Shown: one piece after another, positions 1 through 5,802 of the stretch
Layout of the letters: each line of letters begins with the position of its first letter
Numbering within the stretch: the first letter of the stretch is position 1
Source: JBJXHG01 sp046160865
Lineage (GTDB): Bacteria > Planctomycetota > UBA1135 > GCA-002686595
Length of the DNA stretch: 49,046 bases
Assembly (NCBI GenBank): GCA_046160865.1
Contig: JBJXHG010000006.1
Span: forward strand, 1-49,046
Reading direction: 5' to 3'
The notes under the pieces: model-generated
What the model was told of the DNA's origin: nothing
Databases searched by the model: none
The model's input: only the letters and a program-made list of their open reading frames with translations
Program-made: the position numbers and the translations under genes

Positions 1-2
1 TT

Positions 3-203
3 TGGCGTATTCAGGGAGAGCCCGACACCGAGGTCATCATCAATCGGCCGGCAACCGTCGAGTTGACGTGCGCGACCATCGTCAACCGCATCCCCGATGT
101 GATCGCTGCCGCGCCAGGCTTCATCACCACTGACAGGATGCCGACCAATGCCTTTCGCGCAAGGGATCTCAGTTTCTACGTGAAACAGTCAGAGCTCGAC
201 TAG
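3..203 (+). CDS. C-terminal end of a DAP_DH_C-like (DapB-type) dehydrogenase, 5' truncated by window
   Basis: Only the last 66 codons are visible, ending in TAG at 201-203; the start lies before the window. The residues INRPATVELTCATIVNRIPD, followed by a PGF-TTDRMP stretch, resemble from memory the C-terminal domain of dihydrodipicolinate-reductase-like oxidoreductases such as 2,4-diaminopentanoate dehydrogenase. That family reduces or deaminates small amino compounds with NAD(P)H. The catalytic and cofactor-binding part is outside the window, so the assignment rests on a short tail. It reads in the same direction as the next five genes. Nothing in the 142 bases that follow looks like a terminator. 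Confidence 0.5.
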   Translation, partial: WRIQGEPDTEVIINRPATVELTCATIVNRIPDVIAAAPGFITTDRMPTNAFRARDLSFYVKQSELD

Positions 204-345
204 ATGCTTCGAGCGCGGCGGGTGAACTGCGACGCCGGCAACGCGCCGCTGCAGCCGACGAGCGGCGGGAAGGTCGAGGTAGAGTGAGCATCGACTTCGC
301 CGCTCGCGGCTGAGCGGCAGACCGTACAGCCTCAGAGGGAAGGAC

Positions 346-738
346 ATGAGTAGCATCCCGTCCGGTACAGAACGCATGCGGCCATTTGTGCCAGCCAAGG
401 ATTTCGAGCGCTCCAAGCGCTTCTACGAGACGCTTGGCTTTGAGAAAGTGCTCGATGGTGAGGTGGCGATTTTCAACGCCGCCTCGGGTGGCTTCATTCT
501 GCAGCGTTACTACCAGAAGGACTGGGCCGAGACTTTCATGATGCAGCTCATGGTCGACGACCTCGATGCGTGGTGGTCGCATATAGACGGTCTCGATCTG
601 CCATCGCAGTTCGGGGTACAGCCACCGAAGCCGCCGATGATGCAGCCGTGGGGCCTTCGCGTCGCATATGTGTACGATCCCTGCGGTGTACTTTGGCACG
701 TGGCGCAGCGACGCGAAGAGACGATTCAAGATCTATGA
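346..738 (+). CDS. VOC family (glyoxalase/bleomycin-resistance-like) protein
   Basis: A 130-residue protein with the single-module vicinal-oxygen-chelate layout. An early beta strand and helix read RPFVPAKDFERSKRFYETLG, a central MQLMVDDLDAWW segment follows, and the C-terminal strand is YVYDPCGVLWHVAQ. VOC proteins dimerise to make a metal or ligand pocket; members include glyoxalases, dioxygenases and drug-binding proteins. The usual last metal ligand, Glu, in the DP-G-xxE strand is replaced by His here, so catalysis is uncertain and a binding role is possible. ATG 346 follows a good GAGGGAAGG ribosome site. The gene is followed after 18 bases by an attC-like palindrome, which suits a gene-cassette origin. 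Confidence 0.8.
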   Translation: MSSIPSGTERMRPFVPAKDFERSKRFYETLGFEKVLDGEVAIFNAASGGFILQRYYQKDWAETFMMQLMVDDLDAWWSHIDGLDLPSQFGVQPPKPPMMQPWGLRVAYVYDPCGVLWHVAQRREETIQDL

Positions 739-756
739 ACGGTCAGTCTAGTGGAG

Positions 757-817
757 GCCGAACAAATTGCTGCACGCGACGTGCGAAGACGCACGCGCGT
801 GAGCAATGGCGTTAGCC
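757..817 (+). repeat. attC-like imperfect palindrome (possible integron recombination site)
   Basis: The 61-base segment starts GCCGAAC and ends GTTAGCC. The end fits the integron core rule GTTRRRY, and the start fits RYYYAAC at all but one base. The flanking arms AATTGCT-GC-ACGC and GCGTG-AGCAAT pair, with single extra bases on one side, as in folded attC sites. An inner GTGCG/CGCAC stem caps it. Length and position, 18 bases after a short stand-alone gene, fit a cassette site. The alternative is an ordinary terminator-type hairpin; there is no T-run. Confidence 0.4.
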
Positions 818-911
818 GAATTCCAAGTCACGGTCGCGGAATGCCTGCCTGACGTTCGTTCGCATCGCCGGTGATGCACTGCCTCGCAACCGATTCGGAG
901 GGTCCCGCAAA

Positions 912-1202
912 GTGGCCGAAACATCGAATGCCGTCGGTAAACGTCTCGTCATCCGTGTAGCCGCGATTGCGGTCTCGATGTCCGCCCTCAATATTGTCTT
1001 TGTGAACGTTCTACAAGGCACAGACGGACTTCCGAAGCAACTCGTTCGACTCTGCTTGACGCTCGTGCTGTGTCACTTTCTCATTCGCGGTCGGCCACTT
1101 GCGCGCTGGATCTCGATCGTGCTGTTCCTCGCGGGCGGGGTGAGTGCAGTCTTGTACTCGCTAGCCCGTATTTCTCACCACGTCCGGACGGCACCGGTCT
1201 GA
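912..1202 (+). CDS. small three-TM membrane protein of unknown function
   Basis: A 96-residue protein with GTG start 912 and a GGAGGG ribosome site about nine bases upstream. Three hydrophobic segments are visible, at about residues 14-34, 43-59 and 64-86, with basic residues between them. No family is recognised. The last 13 residues (LARISHHVRTAPV) are encoded by an arm of the dispersed palindromic repeat found elsewhere in the window (1160-1187). The native C-terminus has therefore probably been replaced, or the stop moved, by a repeat insertion. It may be a decayed cassette gene rather than a working one. Confidence 0.5.
   Translation: MAETSNAVGKRLVIRVAAIAVSMSALNIVFVNVLQGTDGLPKQLVRLCLTLVLCHFLIRGRPLARWISIVLFLAGGVSAVLYSLARISHHVRTAPV
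1160..1187 (+). repeat. solo arm of dispersed palindromic repeat family A
   Basis: The bases CTAGCCCGTATTTCTCACCA followed by CGTCC match the arms at 21702-21727, 21859-21885 (inverted), 48831-48852 and 48893-48916 (inverted). The core shared word is CCCG[CT]A-TTCTCACCACGTCC with one or two changes. Only one arm is visible here, and it lies inside the 3' end of the small membrane protein gene. Confidence 0.7.
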
Positions 1203-1372
1203 CGTTGACGGAAGCATCCCGGGGTCGTCGAGACGCGGCGCCGAGCACCTGACGAGCGGATTTCGGCGGTGACGTGGTCGGATCGGACAGCGAAATCGGG
1301 CGTTCGATCTCTACTCGCGCCGCGATGGACACGAAGCCGCCACGGATGTTCGTCCGTCGAGTGCGCCGGCAG

Positions 1373-1582
1373 TCAGACCGCGGGCTGCGGTCCCGCTCGC
1401 ACGTTGGCGATCACGTGCGCGAAGAGCTCCTTCAGCGGAAACGCCTGGCTCAGCGCGAGCTTCACGCGCCGCACGCTCACCGTGATCTGTGCGCCAATCT
1501 TGAGCAGCTTGAGTCGGATCGTCCCGCACTGCGCCCGCGCGAGCTCGGTTCCCGCGAGCCCGATGCGCCGTAGCGCCTGCAT
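1373..1582 (-). pseudogene. IS1380-type DDE transposase, C-terminal remnant
   Basis: The - strand reading gives about 70 residues: LRRIGLAGTELARAQCGTIR, then LKLLKIGAQ, a VSVRRVKLAL strand and AFPLKELFAHVIANVR, ending in TGA at 1373-1375. This is the conserved tail of IS1380-family (DDE_Tnp_1, PF13701-type) transposases from my knowledge of the family. The catalytic core and N-terminus are missing: upstream codons in this frame do not continue the expected sequence, and no terminal inverted repeats are seen. The element is dead and was probably cut down after insertion into the accessory strip. The rest of 1203-1709 shows no gene. Confidence 0.75.
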
Positions 1583-1709
1583 CCTCGCCGGAGCCGACGC
1601 ACATGCCCTTGCAGCTGACGAGGTCGCCGGTACGGTGGCGTGCCGCTCGAACGGTGCTCAACGGCGCCTTCGCAGCGGAAGGACGACGTTCGGCCTCAGG
1701 AGGCGCGCG

Positions 1710-2123
1710 ATGGACGAGCTGACCGATTTCGAAATCGTCGAGCGACGGGGATACCTCCGTCCGCGCAGCCCCCGCTCGATCGACCACGCCGCGAGCATGG
1801 TCGATGCGGCGCTCGCTTTCGCGCGCGCACGCGGGCTCCGAGAGGTGGTGGCGGACGTGACCGCGCTGGCGGGGTTCCCGTCCCCCACGGTCGTCGACCG
1901 ATTCTGGATCGTCAGCCGCTGGGCGCTAACGGCCGAAGGCTGCGTTCGACTGGCGGTGGTCGCCTGCCCGGAGCATATCGACCCTCAGCGATTCGGTGTC
2001 ACCGTCGCCAGGAATCGAGGCTTGGAGGGCAATGTGTTCGTGGCCGAGGCAGAGGCCGTCGCGTGGCTCGACGGATTGTCGAACGTGGCCAAGAGCGAGT
2101 CGCCCGGGGCAGGTGGCGGGTAA
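1710..2123 (+). CDS. STAS-like (SpoIIAA-like) domain protein
   Basis: A 137-residue protein. ATG 1710 is chosen over far-upstream starts because AGGAGG lies six bases before it and because the upstream codons are opposite to the transposase remnant. The alternating pattern (VVADVTALAGFPSPTVVDRF, then LAVVACPEHIDPQRFGVTVA) and the ending FVAEAEAVAWLDGL match the SpoIIAA-like/STAS-like single-domain proteins, which share an anti-sigma-antagonist fold and often bind lipid-like ligands. Neighbours give no pathway. It sits between the transposase remnant and a weak attC-like palindrome, as expected for an independent cassette. Confidence 0.65.
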   Translation: MDELTDFEIVERRGYLRPRSPRSIDHAASMVDAALAFARARGLREVVADVTALAGFPSPTVVDRFWIVSRWALTAEGCVRLAVVACPEHIDPQRFGVTVARNRGLEGNVFVAEAEAVAWLDGLSNVAKSESPGAGGG

Positions 2124-2174
2124 TGCGGCCCGGCCGGCGCAGTCGCTGCACCTGCGCCGCTCCGCTCGTTCGTT

Positions 2175-2229
2175 GCTGGAACTTCATCGCCACGTGTGCG
2201 GGACGGACACGTGAGCCTGAGCGTTGGTC
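2175..2229 (+). repeat. weaker attC-like palindrome or hairpin after the STAS-like gene
   Basis: CACGTGT (2191-2197) and ACACGTG (2207-2213) form a perfect seven-base stem. The outer ends are CTGGAAC (2176-2182) and GTTGGTC (2223-2229), which keep the AAC/GTT core of an attC site but mismatch at flanking bases. It lies 51 bases after the STAS-like gene stop and 47 before the ion-channel gene start. It could equally be a terminator hairpin without a T-run. Confidence 0.25.
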
Positions 2230-2276
2230 GTCATGAAGTCGGGTTCCACCACAGTACGGAAGGGCGTCTAACGGAC

Positions 2277-2603
2277 ATGGATCCGCGCGCTTTGCGACGA
2301 AGGTTCCTGGCCGGACTCTCCGAAGGGTTGCGCGTAGTGTGGCCAATCCTGTCGGCATTGCTCGCGCTGATCGTCACGCTCGGCGTGGCGGCGGGCTTGG
2401 TCGAAGGTTGGTCCGTGCAGGAATCGGTCTACTTCTCTTTCGTGTCGGGGCTGACGATCGGCTACGGAGACTTCGCCCCCAAGACACTATTCGGACGCGC
2501 GCTCGCGATCGTTATCGGCGTATGCGGCATTCTGGTGACCGCGCTAGTTGCCGCCGTCGCTGTGAAGGCACTGACACACGCTCGGGGCGGCGGCGATGAA
2601 TGA
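2277..2603 (+). CDS. two-TM potassium-channel-like protein (Ion_trans_2)
   Basis: A 108-residue protein with hydrophobic helices at about residues 22-45 and 70-95. Between them is a pore loop containing TIGYGDFAP, the potassium selectivity filter (T-x-G-Y-G-D). This is the minimal KcsA-like pore unit, which would assemble as a tetramer in the inner membrane. There is no regulatory RCK or cyclic-nucleotide domain. ATG 2277 is the last start that leaves the first helix intact; an in-frame longer reading from 2196 adds 27 residues without membrane character. There is no clear Shine-Dalgarno sequence. Confidence 0.75.
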   Translation: MDPRALRRRFLAGLSEGLRVVWPILSALLALIVTLGVAAGLVEGWSVQESVYFSFVSGLTIGYGDFAPKTLFGRALAIVIGVCGILVTALVAAVAVKALTHARGGGDE

Positions 2604-2662
2604 GGCACTGGAGTCCGCCTGCGCCGAGCTCGCGCACCCGTTCCGGACTTTCAGTGACGCTG

Positions 2663-2722
2663 ACTCTTCGTTGCACTTGACTGGCCACAGCGGGCTTCAC
2701 GCATTCGCACTCGGGTGAACTC
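2663..2722 (+). repeat. diverged direct repeat, left copy, flanking the CPBP gene
   Basis: ACTCTTCGTTGCAC at 2663-2676 and GGTGAACTC at 2714-2722 recur in the same order at 4364-4377 and 4417-4425. The word starts are 51 bases apart here and 53 there. The sequence between the words is not clearly conserved. Confidence 0.45.
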
Positions 2723-2776
2723 AAACGAAGACCGAGCAGAAGACCCGAGCGCCAACGCGCGAAACAAGGACACGCC

Positions 2777-4246
2777 ATGAACCAGACACTCGGCTCGTCC
2801 GCTGACCCGGCTCCTGCACCAGCACCCGAACAATTCGGCTGGCGGCGCGACGGGCCTCGCTTCGTGCTGGTGGCTTGGGTGATCGCGACCGGCGTCTTGG
2901 CAGCGACAGCGATCGGCGCTGCGATCCTCGTTTCCCTCTTCGCAACTGTGCGTGCGGCGCTCGGTGGAGAGCGCTCGGGCGAGCGGCTCGGCGAGATCGC
3001 CCAGGAAGCGCTCGGGGGGCCGGCCATCGCATGGACCGCTTTGATCGCGTCACAGCTCGCGCTGCTCGCGTGCGCGTGGCTCGCATGTCGCATCCTGCGC
3101 AAGCCCGCGCACGAGCGGCTCGGTTTGGTCGCGACGGGCCTGCGTCCCGTGCAGCGAGCGGTGGTGCTCGTCGCCACCGTCGTGCCGTTCGCATTGGGGC
3201 TCGTGGCGGCCGGGCTCGTGGAGCGCGCGCTCGGTTCGTCGAGCGACGACACACTCGGCCTGCAGCGGATGTGGAGCGAGGGCTCGCGCGGCGGGAGCGC
3301 GGCGTGGATCCTGCTGATCGCGCTGTTGCCGGGGTTCGTCGAGGAGGTCTTCTACCGCGGGTTTCTTCAGCGCGGACTGCTGCTGCGCTTTGGACCATCG
3401 GCGTCGATCCTCACGAGCAGCGTGCTGTTCGCGCTCGTGCACGGCGAGCTCGCGTGGGCGACCGCCATCTTCCCGCTCGGCGTGTGGCTCGGTGTCGTCG
3501 CGTGGCGCACCGGCTCCGTGCTGTTGACCTTCGCCGCGCACGCGGGCGTCAACGGGCTGTGGACGGCAGGCATGATGATCCTGCACCGCGACCCGGCGAG
3601 CGAGTCGACGATGAACTGGATCGCGATCGCAGTCCTCGCGCTCGGCGTGATCGCGTTCCCGTGGGCGATCGTCATCCTGCGGCGAGAGCCTGCGGTCGCG
3701 CCGAGCGCAGTCACGCGTCGTCCGCTGTGGCTTCTTCCGCGCGTCGCCGGAACGGCGGTGGTGGCGGGAGCGCTCTCCTTCGTGCTCGTGCCGCCCGGCG
3801 CTGCGCCGATGGTGCCAGTGCAAGTTGCAACGCCGTCCGCGCCCACGCTCGGCGAACTCGAAGCGAGCGCGCTCGCAGCCGTCACGTGTACAGCCGCGGG
3901 CGACGCGGGCGCGGTCGAGTTCACTCTCATGCCCGGTGTCGGCGCGCGCGTCGCGTTGCCGAAGAACCGCGTCGGCATCGACGAGGTGATCGTCACGCTC
4001 GATGCAGCCGGCGAGACCGTGTGGCTCGCCTACGCTGGCGAGCGCAGTGGCAAACGCGGTAAGGGCCGTCCGGTGGGCATCGTCGAGCAGCTCGCTTCGG
4101 GCGATCCGACGGTGCTCTGCATGACGCTCACGCCGGGGCCGCCGCCGGTGTCGGTGCGCTTGACGCTCGAAGAGGACGAGGCGATGAAGCTCGCGGCGTT
4201 CGAGCGAGCCGATGCCGAAGGTTGGGCGAAGCGCGGACGAAAGTAG
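2777..4246 (+). CDS. CPBP family intramembrane glutamic endopeptidase with a C-terminal extension
   Basis: A 489-residue multi-pass membrane protein. All three CPBP (CAAX protease/bacteriocin-processing, Abi) motifs are present: EExxxR at 189-194, FxxxH at 218-222 and HxxxN at 255-259, so it should be an active site-glutamate protease in the inner membrane. Helices are visible at about 28-58, 83-106, 127-148, 175-188, 207-222, 228-243, 281-306 and 323-340. Residues about 345-489 form a soluble region not usual in the family and not recognised. ATG 2777 has an AAGGA site. Substrates are unknown; relatives process prenylated proteins or bacteriocins, or act in immunity. Diverged direct repeats flank the gene. 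Confidence 0.85.
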   Translation: MNQTLGSSADPAPAPAPEQFGWRRDGPRFVLVAWVIATGVLAATAIGAAILVSLFATVRAALGGERSGERLGEIAQEALGGPAIAWTALIASQLALLACAWLACRILRKPAHERLGLVATGLRPVQRAVVLVATVVPFALGLVAAGLVERALGSSSDDTLGLQRMWSEGSRGGSAAWILLIALLPGFVEEVFYRGFLQRGLLLRFGPSASILTSSVLFALVHGELAWATAIFPLGVWLGVVAWRTGSVLLTFAAHAGVNGLWTAGMMILHRDPASESTMNWIAIAVLALGVIAFPWAIVILRREPAVAPSAVTRRPLWLLPRVAGTAVVAGALSFVLVPPGAAPMVPVQVATPSAPTLGELEASALAAVTCTAAGDAGAVEFTLMPGVGARVALPKNRVGIDEVIVTLDAAGETVWLAYAGERSGKRGKGRPVGIVEQLASGDPTVLCMTLTPGPPPVSVRLTLEEDEAMKLAAFERADAEGWAKRGRK

Positions 4247-4363
4247 CCGAGCGTGCGTGGACGGCCACTAAGAGCCCGTGGAGTACTGGCCCGAACCGTT
4301 CGCTGCCCCCGAGAGTCGGCGTGCTTTCACCGAGCGCATCACGTGAGCTCGGCACCGCCGCCA

Positions 4364-4425
4364 ACTCTTCGTTGCACCGTGCATGCTGCCACCGCCTCCG
4401 CCCGCCTCTGTTCGCAGGTGAACTC
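4364..4425 (+). repeat. diverged direct repeat, right copy, flanking the CPBP gene
   Basis: This is the partner of 2663-2722: ACTCTTCGTTGCAC at 4364-4377 and GGTGAACTC at 4417-4425. The 235-base gap 4247-4481 between the converging CPBP and lipoprotein genes also holds a six-base stem, CCGAGC 4330-4335 with GCTCGG 4347-4352, without a T-run. Confidence 0.45.
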
Positions 4426-4481
4426 GAGCGTCGGGCAGTCAGGAAGCGCAGGCGATGGAGCTCGATTGCCGTCGAGCGCGC

Positions 4482-5255
4482 TCACGGCCGCGTCGTGATC
4501 GTGCGCTCGTCGCCGCGCACGTAGACGCGGTACGTGCTGCCGCCCGACCCGCCCGCGTTCGACATGGGCCGCGGGTGCACGCCGTACGCAACACAGCGAA
4601 ACGTCTCGCCGCGCCGCAGCACGAGTGCTCTCTCCGTGCCGCCCGATTGCGGGCGATCGAACCACTCGATCGCGTGCGCTTCGTTCTCGACGCGCACGAT
4701 GTAGTCGACGAGCTCGCCCGGAGCCGCGTCGCTGTGGAACTGGAACAACACGGTGACGTGGTCCAAATCGCCCGGGATCGGCTGGCCGACACCCGACGCA
4801 CCGTTCGCCGGCGCGAGCACGGTGAACTTCGGACGATCCGCGTCGACCGTCATCAGCAGGCGCCACTCGCTCGTCCCGTACACGACCGGCTCTCCGGAAA
4901 CAGTCGTGCGCGACGCGGACTGCACGACCCAGCGGTACTTCGTCACGTCGCTCGCAGCGCCGGCCGGCACACGCGCGCTCCAGTGGCCGCCTTCGTCGTT
5001 CGCCGGAACGAGCGCGCTGTCCGTGATCCCGCGCGGAGGCGTGCGCTCGACCTCGACGAGCACGCGCGCATCGGGACCCTGCGTCACGTCGATGCTCGCG
5101 CGCACCTCGTGGCTCGCGTCGACTTGCGCGGCGAGCCAGCCGCCGGCCGGCTCCCAGGGCACGAAACGCGGCGTGTCCGCGCTGCGACAGGCGCACGCGA
5201 GCGCGACGACAACGACGACGACCAGGGACCGGACCGAAGAGCTCACCTGCAGCAT
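4482..5255 (-). CDS. exported, probably lipid-anchored protein of unknown function
   Basis: About 257 residues. The N-terminus (MLQVSSSVRSLVVVVVVALA followed by CAC) is a signal peptide ending in cysteines. The lipobox is not ideal, with Ala at -3, but lipidation is likely. ATG 5255 is preferred over the in-frame ATG at 5279 because AAGGAG lies eight bases upstream of it. The mature part is beta-rich with a proline-glycine-rich linker (LAPANGASGVGQPIPG) and ends with a strand typical of Ig-like or Big-type folds. No family is named. It lies 25 bases from the DUF4920 lipoprotein stop on the same strand and follows it in transcription, so the two are probably co-transcribed. Confidence 0.6.
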   Translation of the reverse strand: MLQVSSSVRSLVVVVVVALACACRSADTPRFVPWEPAGGWLAAQVDASHEVRASIDVTQGPDARVLVEVERTPPRGITDSALVPANDEGGHWSARVPAGAASDVTKYRWVVQSASRTTVSGEPVVYGTSEWRLLMTVDADRPKFTVLAPANGASGVGQPIPGDLDHVTVLFQFHSDAAPGELVDYIVRVENEAHAIEWFDRPQSGGTERALVLRRGETFRCVAYGVHPRPMSNAGGSGGSTYRVYVRGDERTITTRP

Positions 5256-5280
5256 CGTTTTCACTCCTTCGTCGCGCACT

Positions 5281-5739
5281 TCACGCGCCCAGCACGATCA
5301 CGGCCGACGCGTTGAACTCGTAGCCGTCGCGCGGAATCGCGATGGCGCGATCGGTCTCGCCCTGCATGTGCTCGATCGCTTCGTCCGAGAACTTCTGCGG
5401 ATAGAACGAGCCTTGGATGAGCACGCGCTTGCCGGCCGCGTCCTTGGGGAACGCGTACTGGCCGCCGCAGCCGCTCTCCCAGCGCACCATCGCCTTGCGA
5501 CCGTCGTCCTCGATCTGCATCCAGCAGCCGCGGTTCTGACAGACCGCGACGACCGTCGCCTCGACGAGCAGCGTCTGGTCGTAGAACTTCGCGGGCTCGG
5601 CGTCGACGAGCGCGAAGCGCACGGTTTGATGGGCTTGCACGGAGCCGCCGACGTGCAGGCCCTCGGGCAGCGGTTCAGCGGTGCGGCAGGCGGAAGGCGC
5701 GAGAGCGAGCAGCACGGTGCAGGCGAAGAGCTTCTTCAT
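5281..5739 (-). CDS. DUF4920 OB-fold lipoprotein
   Basis: A 152-residue protein that starts MKKLFACTVLLALAPSAC, a lipoprotein signal with the cleavage cysteine at residue 18. The central segment (LLVEATVVAVCQNRGCWMQI), followed by AMVRW and a FPKDAAGKRVLIQG strand, is the DUF4920 pattern, a small OB-like domain with a conserved C-x4-CW motif found in periplasmic or outer-membrane proteins. Its role is unknown in the family; the paired cysteines could bind metal or form a disulfide. Only 63 bases separate it from the divergent S9 peptidase gene, so both promoters share that gap. A much longer in-frame reading runs antisense across the peptidase and is rejected. Confidence 0.75.
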   Translation of the reverse strand: MKKLFACTVLLALAPSACRTAEPLPEGLHVGGSVQAHQTVRFALVDAEPAKFYDQTLLVEATVVAVCQNRGCWMQIEDDGRKAMVRWESGCGGQYAFPKDAAGKRVLIQGSFYPQKFSDEAIEHMQGETDRAIAIPRDGYEFNASAVIVLGA

Positions 5740-5802
5740 GGCGCGTGAAGCTAACAAACGCACCGGCTTTGGGGATCGACGCCGCCGCGGTGCGCCATCA
5801 TC

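Noticed and set aside
204..345. A third attC-like site after the first partial gene
   Set aside because: GGTGAAC occurs at 220-226 but there is no GTTRRRY end or pairing arm in the gap.
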